Source: Tribonema minus
Lineage: Eukaryota; Sar; Xanthophyceae; Tribonematales; Tribonemataceae
Direction: 5' to 3'
NCBI GenBank assembly: GCA_017506865.1
Contig: JAFCMP010000002.1
Location: forward strand, 992,001-1,056,000
DNA: 64,000 bases
The notes beneath the pieces are model-generated. The model saw nothing but the letters and a program-made list of their open reading frames with translations, made no database searches and was not told where the DNA came from. Both the position numbers and the translations under genes were made by a program. Positions 42,021-52,704 of this stretch are shown piece by piece; within the stretch, counting starts at the first letter, position 1, and each line of letters begins with the position of its first letter.

Positions 42021-43015
42021 CTGTTGATTTATTCTTGCTCAGGGCGCGAAAAAGCCCAGATGATGGTCTAACTTGATGCTGCTGTACGGTATCTGCATGT
42101 CGTGTGACTTCTGAAAGTGTCTCAACGACAACCACTCAAACGCCGCCGCCGCCAAATGGCATCTCGGGATCCTCCCCTACGTCCTCCTCCATGTGCCCCC
42201 CCCCCCCTGGACTCCGGATTCTGCCATGTGTGTCATGACACGGCCAGAGTACGCCATGTGGAGCGCTGCCGACAGTGCCGAGCGTACTACTTGAAGTTAG
42301 TAAGCGCGCCAGGGCGATGCCCTTAAGAGCTTTAGGGCGCGCTCCTCCGGGCACTGACATCCTGCTGGCATACTCCGTCGCCACAGCCTCCACCAGCTTC
42401 CGCCCCTGCTCCCCGATGCTGCCAAAAGACCCGATTGCCAACGTGGCAATTTTGTAGCAATTCTGGTCATAATGACCAGAATAGTGGGATAATTTGGCGG
42501 CCTCTTGGTCGCGGCAGCAACGCTCAGGGTCTGCTGCAGTCTTGCCGCCCGCGACGCCACCTGTGCCTCGAAGCAGGTGACGTCCACCATGAGCGGTAGG
42601 TGACGTGTCGGGTCGTTGTCGGTCACCGGGAAGGCGTCGGCAGGCAGCACGATGTCCATCCTGCGACTCCCCGGCGGCCCGGCGCATCCCAGAAACGGCG
42701 TGTACTACGTAGTCCTCGTCCACCAGACCCGTTTTGAGGTATTGCCGCAGGATGCGCTGCGTGGCGCTCTTGATGCTATTGTGGACGTCGGTGTCGTGCG
42801 CCTTGACGCGTGGCGCTTGACACAGCCGTGCCACAGTGCATGCAGGGTGCCGCCCGGCGACTTCCCGCACAGCTTGCAGCCTGCCGTCTGCTCCTCCGAG
42901 TCTACTCCGATGGCGCGTGTGACGGCCAGCTGCCAGGATAGGCCATCAAACGAAGCCGTTGTGGCGTACACGGGCTCGTTGAGGAATGCCATGCCGATCG
43001 AGTGCATGTGGCGCT
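42020..43015 (-). mobile_element. Retroelement fragment B, 3' coding tail (non-LTR type suspected)
   Basis: The best-preserved of the four copies. Minus-strand frames show SFDGLSWQLAVTRAIGVD, CKLCGKSPGGTLHAL, RILRQYLKTGLVDEDY, DIVLPADAFPVT, LPLMVDVTCFEAQ and FGSIGEQGRK, spread over overlapping frames, so it is broken in a few places. It has a 3' tail shared with A, C and the remnant at 18.9 kb. No reverse transcriptase domain is included. Confidence 0.6.
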
Positions 43016-43103
43016 GCTATACATGTACATATGTATGATCGATTTATGGTGTCCGTAGCATACAATAACTGCTACAACCGTGGACACGGCAGATTCATTG
43101 TCT

Positions 43104-43175
43104 CAACACCAACAATATCAAATTGGCAATATTGCACTGCCACACAATATTGCCAATTTGATATTGTTGGTGTTG
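43104..43175. repeat. Perfect 31-base inverted repeat (hairpin)
   Basis: Arms 43104-43134 and 43145-43175 are exact reverse complements (core aatatcaaattggcaatatt) with a 10-base spacer. The matching place in the left arm (about 37996-38050) has only one arm, so the hairpin arose after the arms duplicated, or was lost there. Confidence 0.95.
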
Positions 43176-43256
43176 AAGTCGGACTCTCAGCTGGCAGACC
43201 TCGGTCATGATGACGTATTGCCTACCTATCATGATGCGGCCTGAGTATACATGTAC

Positions 43257-44057
43257 TTTTTGTTGATTCTCGCTCAGGGCGCGAAACAGCCCAGATGATG
43301 GTCTAACTTGATGCTGTCGTACGGAATCTGCATGTCGTGTAACTTCTGAAAGTGTCTCAACGCCGGCAACCACTCAAACGCCGCCGCCGCCAAATGGCAT
43401 CTCGGGATCCTCCCCTACGTCCTCCTCCATGATGTGCCTCCCCCCCCCCCCGGATTCCGCCATGTATGTCATGACACGGCCAGAGTACGCCATGTGGAGC
43501 GCTGTCGACAGTGCCAAGCGTAAGCGCGCCAGGGCGATGCCCTTAAGAGCTTTAGCCTGAGGGCGCGCTCCTCCCGGCACTGACATCCTGCTGGCAGATG
43601 CTCCGTTGCCACAGCCTCCAGCAGCTTCCGCCCCTGCTCCCCAATGCTGCCAAAATACCCGATTGCCAAAGTGGCAATTTTGTAGTAATTCTGGTCATAA
43701 TGACCAGAATAGTGGGATAATTTGCCAGTGGCGGCCTCTTGGTCGCGGCAGCAGCGCTCCGTGTCTGCTGCAGTCTTCGCCGCCCGCGACGCCACCTGTT
43801 TCGAAGCAGGTGACGTCCACCATGAGCGGTAGGTGACGTGTCGGGTCGTTGTAGCCGGTCACCGGGAAGGCGTCGGCAGGCAGCACAATGTCCATCCTGC
43901 GACTCCCCGGCGGCCCGGCGGATCCCAGAAATGGCGTGTAGTCCTCGTCCACCAGTCCCGTTTTGAGGTACTGCCGCAGAATGTGCTGCATGGCCCTCTT
44001 GATGCTATTGTGGACGATGGTGTCGTGCGCCTTGGCGCGTGGCGCTTGACACAGCCG
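43257..44057 (-). mobile_element. Retroelement fragment C inserted in the right palindrome arm
   Basis: About 800 bases with the same 3' tail and minus-strand peptide blocks as fragment B (MKRAM-like HILRQYLKTGLVDEDYTP, DIVLPADAFPVTGY, LMVDVTCFE, IGEQGRKLLEAVATE). It is absent at the equivalent site of the left arm, so it inserted after the arms formed. It is shorter at its 5' side than B and is broken in a few places. Confidence 0.65.
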
Positions 44058-44210
44058 TGTACTCATGATGATCGTACAGGGCGTCCGCCCTAAAACCAAA
44101 CTTTGAAGGTGCGTAGAAGCTTCTATGTATGCTTACTCATTATCAACAGTCGTTGCCATGGGTAATACTATGAGTTAATTTAATACTATAATGTGATGGT
44201 GCAGCATCAT

Positions 44211-44475
44211 TCCTAGGGACGAAGTCGCTAGGTCTCCGTTTGCACATCGTGCAAAAGACCCAAAATCGCAATAACTTCTGAACTATAAGCCTGTTTCTCA
44301 TCCTGTTTGGTGCATGGTACAGACAATACTGTCAGGTATAATGATGATGCAACAGATCTGCAGCAGACCAGTTGTGTGATGCCGTGGGTAATTACAAAGC
44401 CTCAACAATGAGGTTTATTCCGATTAAAATGTCCACCGAAAACTCGAAATGTCGGGGTCCGATGCACGTGACTGC
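44211..44475. other. Start of the 4.7-kb insertion, no gene
   Basis: Begins right after the broken right-arm match. Includes ccctaggg-like and AT-rich sequence, no open frame. It leads into the 0.7-kb tandem repeat. Confidence 0.4.
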
Positions 44476-45890
44476 TGACAAGAAAGCACCCCCCTCCTAA
44501 AGGAATGGGGGGCGAGTGACCCGGAAACAGACAGCCTCTTGTGTAAGTTGCGCTTAAAGCAGGTCATCACCTCAACATTTGCTTGAATGTGAAACATGTG
44601 CATCACCTCATGTTTTCTGTTGCATTGAGATCATGTTATGCACATGGTGCGGGAGTACATCTGCATTGCCATTAAGCCGTCCTGCCACGTTTAGCACATC
44701 AACACCACCTCCAGCGCCGGGTGTCCTGGCCCTAACCCTAAGTAGCCCCCAGTCCTAAGTTAGGGTTAAGTGCCTCAGGAAGTGAAGTAGCGCGTAACGG
44801 CTTTGAAGTAGACGATAAAACTTGAGACCGTGAGCCCTCGAGAGCTCTGCAGGCCGCGAAGCGTGGCCGCAGGCTTGATACTGCAATGCGATACATGCCA
44901 AGTGCCAAAACGCTGCATGCGGTCAGTGCCGCCTGTGCAGCAACACCTCGCGAGCTGGAGAGCCAGCGCCAGAATCAGCTGGCAGCTTCCTGGACGTTGC
45001 CGGAGGGTGTTGCTGCTGGGAGCGGCAACAGAACCCCTGCGCGCTGATTGGTGAACGGTTGCAGCGATACGTACGGCATACGCACGGGCCGCAAAAATCA
45101 GCACGCCCAGATGCATCAGTAGTGCGGAGACTTGCGCGCGCCGTGACTTAAGAAGGCTCGCCCTGAAGGGTCCCTCGCCTACAAGAAAGCACCCCCCTCC
45201 TAAAGGAATGGGGGGCGAGTGACCCGGAAACAGACAGCCTCTTGTGTAAGTTGCGCTTAAAGCAGGTCATCACCTCAACATTTGCTTGAATGTGAAACAT
45301 GTGCATCACCTCATGTTTTCTGTTGCATTGAGATCATGTTATGCACATGGTGCGGGATTACATCTGCATTGCCATTAAGCCGTCCTGCCACGTTTAGCAC
45401 ATCAACACAACCTCCAGCGCCGGGTGTCCTGACCCTAACCCTAAGTAGCCCCCAGTCCTAAGTTAGGGTTAAGTGCCTCAGGAAGTGAAGTAGCGCGTAA
45501 CGGCTTTGAAGTAGACGATAAAACTTGAGACCGTGAGCCCTCGAGAGCTCTGCAGGCCGCGAAGCGTGGCCGCAGGCTTGATACTGCAATGCGATACATG
45601 CCAAGTGCCAAAACGCTGCATGCGGTCAGTGCCGCCTGTGCAGCAACACCTCGCGAGCTGGAGAGCCAGCGCCAGAATCAGCTGGCAGCTTCCTGGATGT
45701 TGCCGGAGGGTGTTGCCGCTGGGAGCGGCAACAGAACCCCTGCGCGCTGATTGGTGAACGGTTGCAGCGATACGCACGGCATACGCACGGGCCGCAAAAA
45801 TCAGCACGCCCAGATGCATCAGTAGTGCGGAGATTTGCGCGCGCCATGACTTAAGAAGGCTCGCGCCCTGAAGGGTCCCTCGCCTTAACT
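44476..45890. repeat. Tandem duplication of a 0.7-kb unit
   Basis: Unit 1 (about 44479-45177) and unit 2 (about 45181-45885) are nearly identical, from acaagaaagcacccccctcc to gaaggctcgc and gaagggtccctcgcct. Each carries a TTAGGG-type pair (ccctaaccctaagtagcccc then agttagggttaag). A third, older relative is at 39690-40250. The few differences are single bases, so the duplication is recent. Confidence 0.9.
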
Positions 45891-46289
45891 GCTGCGAGTT
45901 AAAGAGGAAGCGAATAGTGAAGACTGGTGGAGCCGCGGTGCACCGCGGTGCAAGCAAAGGCGCTAGTGTAAGCCGATACGCTAGTTGATGAGCGACGGTG
46001 GCCATAATGCCATTGCGCAGAGAAGCCAATCGGGCTTGCATGACAGCTTCGAGAGCGGCAGAAACTGACAGCCAAGCAGCCAGACGCAGCGCAGACAAAT
46101 GTGGCGCAACAGTACATAGACAAGAGGAGACGGCCAGCGAAGCAGCCAGGCGAGACACCGCGAGGGTCAAACAAGCAGCGCGCCGAGCAGCGAAAACCCG
46201 ATAATAATCGCCAGAATACATGATCACGAATCATGAATCACGGCGATCTACGCTAGCTCACACTTCAGCGAGCAAGTAGAGACTGTGCA

Positions 46290-47204
46290 GAGGAGAGGAT
46301 GATTATGAGACAGGAGCAAGTGGTGAGGCTAGCTCAAAGATTAGGCGTGCACAGCAAGACGAAGGAGCAGCGATGCGGTACAGCTCGCGGAGGACAGTCT
46401 GTGGCAACACTGTCTTCAGCGAGGCAAGGTAGGAAGTCCCGAGAGAGGTGCAGCCCTTGCTTCACGGTAAGCAGTGCTGAGCCACGTGTGGCAACAAGCG
46501 CTGGCGCTGACTACGGCAAATACAACCCATGCATGGCTGGGACGCAGCAACCTGGTGTGGCTTGTGAACTGATCAGTCAAGGCTCAACAGTTACTGCTAT
46601 ACGTGTCTGCTAGCATATATGCCCCAGTGCAGCTGTTGAGCAAGCTGTACCCATGACGTGGGCTGCGTCGACGGACGGAGCTTGTCGTGTTCCGACGATG
46701 GGCTGCTGCAGGCACGAACAAGGTAATGCTACTCAACTAGCAGGAGGAGCAAAATACTGGTGGTCAAGGTAACATGCAGATGTGCAGCAATTTTTGGTCA
46801 GTTGACTTGGCGACCCATCAGCAATCAACCCTTGCTTCACGGTAAGTAGCGCTGAGCCACGTGTGGCAGCAAGTGCTGGCGTTGACTACGGCAAATATAT
46901 AACCCTTGGCAGGGAAGCAACGTTGGTGTGGCTTGTGAACAAGCTTGTTGACAAGGCTCAGCCAGCTCCTCACTGGCAGTACACGTCTGCCAGCATGAGC
47001 CCCAGTGCAACTGTTGAGCAAGCTGTACCCATGGCGTGGGCTGCCTTGACGGACGAGGCACGTCGTGTTCCGACGATGGGCTGCTGCAGAAAAGACCAAG
47101 TTAAGCTACTCGACGAGCAGGAGGAGCACGACACTGGTGGTCAAGGTGACATGCAGATATGCAGCAAATTGTGGTCAGTTGATGTGGCGACTCGTCAGCA
47201 ATGA
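46290..47204 (+). repeat. Direct repeat of about 375 bases with open frames
   Basis: 46454-46800 and 46828-47190 are diverged copies (shared: cccttgcttcacggtaag, gctgagccacgtgtggca, gactacggcaaata, gacgatgggctgctgca). The second holds an open frame, 46863-47204, coding SAGVDYGKYI and EARRVPTMGCCRKDQVKLLD. Neither a family nor clear splice sites could be assigned, so a real gene here is possible but unproven. Confidence 0.55.
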
Positions 47205-47780
47205 ACCTCCATGTGTGGTGCTTGCCAAACTGTTCGCAATGGCGACTGGCCTGGCTGGCTGAAGCTGGAGCCATGAGTCAACATACAAGCCTGAGGCTTG
47301 CAGAGCCGCATGCTGTCAATGAGGCAGACTGAGTAAGCAGGCAGAAGACTGCGATCGATTGACTTGGCGACCCATCAGTCGTGAATTTTCATGGCTGGTA
47401 CTTGCCAACTGTTTGCAACGGCGACTGGCCTGGGCTGGCTGCAGCTGAAGACATGTGCAACACGCGAGGCTTGCAGAGCTGTCAGTGCCTGCTGTTACAC
47501 TGGGCCGTGTATGTAGTGAGCACGTATGGTTGCGGTCGGGTGAATTGGCGACTCATGAGCATTGAACTGCCATGGCCGGTCCTTGCCACCTGTTTGCGAT
47601 GGTGACTGTCTTGGGCTGACTGCAGCTGAAGACATATGCGACGTGCGAGGCTTGCGGAGCTGCCTGTGCATGCTGTCAAACTGGGCCATGTATGCAGTGA
47701 GCACGCAGCAAGTTGTGCTCGGTTGACTTGGCGACTCGTGAGCATTGGACTGCCATCTGGCAGCAGGTGACTGGTAATGC
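47170..47780 (+). repeat. Array of about four 175-base tandem repeats
   Basis: Units beginning near 47172, 47357, 47534 and 47718 share ttgayttggcgacycrtsag, ttgccaamctgtttgcratg, gactggcctgggctggctg and gaggcttgcagagc. The first unit overlaps the end of the preceding repeat. Confidence 0.8.
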
Positions 47781-47907
47781 ATTCTTCATGAGGCCAGGTG
47801 ATACCAACGACGCACTGGTGTCAACAGCATCATGTGGTATGAGAGCAGCTGAGGCGCAGACTAAGCTGGCACAGCAGGACGTGTTAGCACACTTCTGCCA
47901 CTGCTAA
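47718..47907 (+). CDS. Possible terminal exon continuing from the last 175-base repeat
   Basis: The last repeat unit runs into a frame coding DLATREHWTAIWQQVTGNAF, MRPGDTND and AEAQTKLAQQDVLAHFCHC, ending TAA at 47905-47907. Balanced composition and helix-like character suggest a true 3' exon whose start was duplicated upstream, as in the confident genes of this window. The acceptor is not fixed and the partner exons are not known. Confidence 0.3.
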
Positions 47908-47927
47908 GAAACCTGCATGGAGTAGGT

Positions 47928-48440
47928 TCATTCCTCTGGACAGTGTATGCGCTTGAAGCTACATAATGCGGTATCATTGACCATGACATACAATGTTACA
48001 TTGTTTTTCTGAACTTCTGCTTTGCCAAGCTTGCCAACATACACAACTGCAGTGTGCAATGAAGCAGCGTCGGGTGTGGTTATGCCTTCGATAACCCCAA
48101 GCGGTGGAGCAGTCATGACAGAACTCAGTGGAGCCGCGCAGCCCTTTATACGCACAAAATGGCGGCTCACCTGCAGCTCAGCGTGGCTGACATTGGCGCA
48201 TGAAATCTCTCAAGTTTAGGGGGAAGGTTATGCTCCCGTGTTGTTTTGCAACCAGCTTTTGGGCATTTGTACACATTGTCACATGTGCCGCCTCCTGTGT
48301 CCCCTGCTTCCTCTGCTGCTGCACAGTGTGCATGCATTGACAACGGTGTGCCTGTCTGCATGGCTGGCTTTCCAACATGTTTGCAATACAACAACCCTGA
48401 CATCAAATTTCCACAGCTTGTGAGCAAACACAATACTCTT
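47928..48440 (-). CDS. Hypothetical minus-strand coding segments
   Basis: Two open stretches follow each other: about 48433-48167, with CDNVYKCPKAGCKTTREHNL (a CxxC-like pair) and HGNLMSGLLYCKHVG-like context, and 48170-47928, with SSVMTAPPLGVIEGI, TAVVYVGKLGKAEVQKNN and SFKRIHCPEE then TAA. Both read like protein, but they are in different frames and no intron between them is obvious. They lie inside the 4.7-kb insertion, so they may come from a mobile element. No family is recognised. Confidence 0.3.
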
Positions 48441-48719
48441 GTCTATTTCTGTAGCACCATGGTGCACTCTTTCTGCTTGCGTCCCTAGGACTCTCCCCCA
48501 GCCCGCAGGGCTGTTATGATACAGCAAAGCAGCCTGGGATCTATTCCTTGAGCAGTAGAGCTGCTGATCTGCTAGTGACATCAAAGAGCAGCCAAACTTG
48601 CAGAGCAACATCAGTGGAAGCAAGCGAAGACACACCTCTGTGGACATGGCTGGAGAAGAGGGATGAGCCCAGAGTATGATATGGCTCAGCTCCAGAAGGC
48701 TTGCTGTCCCCCAGCTAGG

Positions 48720-48892
48720 ATGGTCTCTTGTAGCTTGCGCAGGTGTCTAGGACACTCGTGTGAGCAATAAAAGCCTTGATCCTCTTGTGCTTGCACAGGT
48801 TCTTGAAGTTGAAGTACCGGTCCAGGGAACGGTCTTCTTCAAGTTCCTCCAGAGCTCCTGGCATTTCATGCTGCTTGTAGCATAAAACGGAG
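48720..48892 (-). CDS. Short coding-like fragment
   Basis: One minus-strand frame, from about 48880 to the stop at 48717, reads KHEMPGALEELEEDRSLDRY, FNFKNLCKHKRIKAFIAH and TSVLDTCASYKRPS. It has the mix of charged and aromatic residues of real protein and no start codon. It lies at the inner end of the 4.7-kb insertion, next to the resumed palindrome arm. I cannot assign it. Confidence 0.3.
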
Positions 48893-49317
48893 AACTTGTA
48901 TCAATTATGGCGAAGACACTGTAACAGCTGTACCGATAGTATTGCAGTATTCGAAAAATTATGGGCATCCGCCATGTGTCTTCTACGATGTATGATTATC
49001 AATGCTATGGTTATTCACGTGCCGATGGTGCTGCACTGTGCAGCATGATGAAGATACTGTAAGATTACTACTACATTATATTAGTTAGTTAACTTGTAAC
49101 AGTAGATGTACTATCAAAGAAGCTTATGCCGTCCGCCTTGTTTCTTCTACAACCAATGTTCCTGGTTATTCACGTGCCAATGGTGCAGCTTGACGAGACT
49201 ATGGTACTGCGTAATTAACTACAGTACTACGTGATTGTGGTGATGATCACTTATTACACAACTGACCTTCCATTGTCGCAAGGGCCATGTTTCGAGTTGC
49301 AGGCCTTCATGCAAGTT

Positions 49318-49391
49318 GCTCGTATGGCCTAATCGGACAGGGCATCCGCCTACGAAGCGGGGGGTTGCAGGTTCAAGTCCTGCTTCGAGTG
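49318..49391 (+). tRNA. tRNA-Arg (anticodon ACG), right-arm copy
   Basis: Same gene as in the left arm, in the opposite orientation: acceptor GCTCGTA/TTCGAGT, anticodon loop CTACGAA, T loop TTCAAGT, discriminator G at 49391. The flanking sequence is also the same because it lies in the palindrome arm. Both copies look functional. Confidence 0.9.
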
Positions 49392-50540
49392 CAATTCTCT
49401 CTTTTTGCCTGCACTAGGCTCCGCCGTGCAGTTCTCCGGTTGTCATCACGACGGATTCTATATTTGGAAGCCAAGTGCAGACTGGTCTAATCGGCAGGAG
49501 CAATGAACCCAACAAGACGGGCTTCGTGTGAGAAGGTTTTGCACCGCTAAAATTCAGTGGTTGTGTGGTGGCAGATACACCACCTATTGCAGCCACGCTA
49601 CCCCGCAGCTGAAGTGTCCATTCTTGAGCAGAAGCGCTCAGGACCGTAGATAAGCAGGGAGCGAGGCGCGGGGCCACAGTGTGTTGACGGCGCGCGATTC
49701 TGAAGCACAGTGAAGCACAGTGCTGATTGTGCGAGCGGTCGCTACAACCGTTCGTTGTCTCTGGTAGTTGCTGCTCGCGCTGCACCAGGAGCTGCGAGGA
49801 GCTAAGGCGCGCTGGGCGGTCTCACAGGCGTAGGATGGTGGTGTGGCTGTTGCTGTATGGGCACGCTGACTGCTCAGTGTGCTGGCGCTCGGCAGGATTG
49901 GGATGACAGCCTCACTCCGGCCATTCTGCGTGAGAACTTCCTTTGGGGTTGAAGTTTTGGCACTTGGTGTAACGTGTCGTGGCTTTTTTGTGCGTGGCCA
50001 CGTTATATAGCGGCAAGGCACGACTTCGGGGGTTGTTCGAAGGCACGACGTTGCCATCGCTCGCAGCATGTATGTCAGTTCAGAGTGTGTGTGTCGTGAT
50101 GGGCTCTGACCCGCTTGAAGCAGGCGCAACGAACCATGAAGCAGCCGGGCCGTCATGGCATGTTTTTCTTTGAAAGGAGGTGAGCGTTGAACTGTGCGAA
50201 AGCGCCTTCGGCCGCACGCCTTTCTGTGCGTGCGGGATCCGTTATTTTGCCGTTGCGGCCGTGCTGTTGCTGGTTTCTGTTTAGCATGCGTAACTTGCCC
50301 AAATCAGCGTGCTGTATGCTATATGGGGTGTGTCTATTGCTGGCATTTTCGGCAAGGAGTTGGTGCTGGTTGCGCAAGGAGCTTGCAAGGGTGTTCTGGC
50401 GTCGAGCGCTTGTGGTGTTGATGCAGATAGTGCGTGCTGCTGGAGCTCGCAGGCATCGCACCATGATCCAGTACAGCGGCGCGGCCGCGCTTATGCGTAC
50501 TGCAAGAATGTGTGGCACACTAGGTGAGGTTCACAAATGT

Positions 50541-51060
50541 GATACCATCAGAACCGATGAAGTCCGCGCCCAGGGTTGTTGCGCACAGGCGCCGAGATGC
50601 ATTGCATCTGCGGAACAACCATTGGTCGCACAGAAGTGCACCGAAGCTTGGAGACTGGGAGGCAAGGCAGGCGGCGGGCGCACTGGCCCATAAATAACGG
50701 TGCGCCAGTGGTTGCAGCGTTTGAATTGGTGTACACTATGATGGTGATCATCACAATGATCGATGATCAGCATGGACGACAGCAAGCGCAAAGCTCCATC
50801 GCCAGCAAGACTGCGCTGCATATCAGAACAGCAGAGGGTATGATCATTGCCACAGTAACGGTTTCTACTGTTACAGTGCTGCATTGGGAAGGCACACTGA
50901 TGAGAGATGGTTCACAATGAGCTGCATGCATATGGGCCAGATGCCATATGGTATGGCATCCCCAGATGTCTCATAACAACACTTGCTGAGCGCGCATATC
51001 TTATTAGTTGCGATGTGCGCGCATTGTGCTAGAAAGATGAGTATGATGAGCTGCACCATC
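50541..51060. other. Stretch beyond the right palindrome arm, no supported gene
   Basis: Only short open frames. No splice-consistent exon or repeat was recognised. Confidence 0.35.
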
Positions 51061-51088
51061 TGCGGTATTCCCACAGTGTCAGGGTTCA

Positions 51089-51388
51089 ATGCCCCCCTCA
51101 AAGCTGTCCTCTCATCAGCACTTTCGTGAGTATATCCACAGCGTCTTTCTTGATGGAAAATCCCCGACAGCGCTGACCGCAGTTGATGCGACCAAGCCTA
51201 GAAGCGGCGTTTGCAGGTGCGGTGGCAGCATCCTCTTCACCAACCATGAGCTGAATGACACTGGCAGGGAGATGTTGACAGTGATAATTCAAAACTACTC
51301 CGATCGGCAATGCGGATGGTGTGGCCATTCAGCACAGACATGGCAAGAAGAATCAATCAATGCACCTTTGAATGCCCGAGCAGGCTGA
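51089..51388 (+). CDS. Possible zinc-ribbon protein fragment
   Basis: The frame reads FREYIHSVFLDGKSPTAL, GVCRCGGSILFTNHELND, REMLTVIIQNYSDRQCGWCG and HSAQTWQEES and ends TGA. The CxCGG and CGWCGH pairs, about 30 residues apart, could coordinate zinc. The first ATG at 51089 has no supporting context, so this may be an exon or an old fragment. Downstream to 52.3 kb only short frames are seen. Confidence 0.3.
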   Translation: MPPSKLSSHQHFREYIHSVFLDGKSPTALTAVDATKPRSGVCRCGGSILFTNHELNDTGREMLTVIIQNYSDRQCGWCGHSAQTWQEESINAPLNARAG

Positions 51389-51389
51389 G

Positions 51390-52530
51390 ATGGTCCTTTT
51401 TCACGCCACGAGCATTTTGATGAGGCATGACCTGAAGTGGCTTCCAGTGCCCCTGCACCTTTGTCTGGCGCCAGACTGCCGCAGACAATGATACATTTGT
51501 GTTTGTGCTACAATGCCACCTGGAGTACGGGGGTTTGGTGTGCCTGTGCCAATAACGTTGCTAAGATGTCGAGGTCCATTGCCTGGCAGTCACTGTGGAG
51601 CTCGCTGCTTTCACTTCCGTTTCTCTTCATGTGAAGCCAGGTTGCGAAGCTGCGCATTCTATGCTTGCAGGTACATGTATTATTCGATGAAACTGCCTGT
51701 CGTGTGAGAACAACTCCGTGCAGTGTCTTGAACCTCCCTCTTTGCTGGCCCCCTTCCATGTGCTGATGTCAGACATTTTCTCTGTCAGTCTCACTTAGCG
51801 TACACTGCAGTCTGTAGCATTCATAAATAGCAGCAGTTGCATATGCTTTCCACACGCAGCAATCATGAGCCACGGACAACATATGCAGCAGAGGGGAGCG
51901 CAAGAAAAGGCAATTGTTTTAAAACACTTTGCAATCGCGCATTCCCATTTAGTAGCATTAAGCACTGAAACACTGCCGCTCGCCTGCAGCCACATTTCAA
52001 TGACATGATGTGCGCGTGCGCGCGCGTGTGTGTGTAGACGCATGGTGCGCTGGGTAAGGGAGTGGACGTGCCAATCAACGGATATATATATGGAAGAAAA
52101 CAGCTTCTACAGCTCACAGATCACGAGCGACAGTGACAGATGCGCGTGCGCTCTGCGCCCCACGCAGCGGGGGCGTGCCCCCAACACACGCAACCCCCCT
52201 GCTCTTAGCAAACCCACATTGAAGAAAACCCAGCGAAAGCAACACCGACACCCAGCATAGTATGAACTCCCACCCCCCCTGCAACAAATCAACTGCTCCG
52301 ATGACTGCATGATGCTCAACCGAGGAGCACATGCCGCCCGGCCATGACAACTGAAATCACGATGACAACCTCATGCAGTTGCGCCGACGCGACGCTGCCG
52401 AGCACGCAGCGGCGCCTACGCCATGGCACGGCACCGCCACGCTCGCTCAACCGCAGTGAGGCTCGCAGCAGCAGCAGCAGCCGCCCCTCCTGCAATTCTC
52501 CCTGCGTTGATACGCCATTATACCCAGCCC
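51390..52530. other. Stretch without a supported gene
   Basis: Contains a gtgcgcgtgcgcgcgcgtgt alternating purine-pyrimidine tract at 52009-52034 and tatatatat near 52084. Open frames on both strands have no recognised domain. It is downstream of the minus-strand reductase gene. Confidence 0.4.
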
Positions 52531-52539
52531 CTGCCCCTG

Positions 52540-52704
52540 CCCCTGAACAGAGGCCGAGTGCAGGCAGGCTTCGCTGGTCGATACGCGAGGATTACCAACC
52601 CCATGCCCCCACCCCTGAAGGGGAGCAGGCTTTGCTGGTCGATACGCAAGGACACCAACTTGAAGCCCATGCCCCTGCCCTTAAAGGGGCAGGGAGTGCG
52701 GGCT
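52540..52704 (-). repeat. Copies of the coding 3' end of the reductase gene past its stop codon
   Basis: Sequence just inside and after the stop (plus-strand sense gggcagggagtgcgggcttc, then actggaagatatcc) recurs, diverged, near 52620 (agcaggctttgctggtcgat) and near 52557 (gtgcaggcaggcttcgctgg). Each copy includes the nearby cccctgaa or cccctgccc block. At 52673-52694, ccctgccc-ttaaag-gggcaggg forms an 8-base-stem hairpin within the 3' untranslated region. Confidence 0.65.

Larger units (their letters stand above)
43018..50540. repeat. Right arm of the large inverted repeat, split by two insertions
   Basis: Segments 43018-43256, 44058-44210 and 48909-50540 match, inverted and in order, the unbroken left arm 36136-38135. 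The gaps are therefore later insertions: about 0.8 kb at 43257-44057 (retroelement fragment C) and about 4.7 kb at 44211-48908. At the first gap a gtac is found at both edges, a possible short target duplication. Confidence 0.8.
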
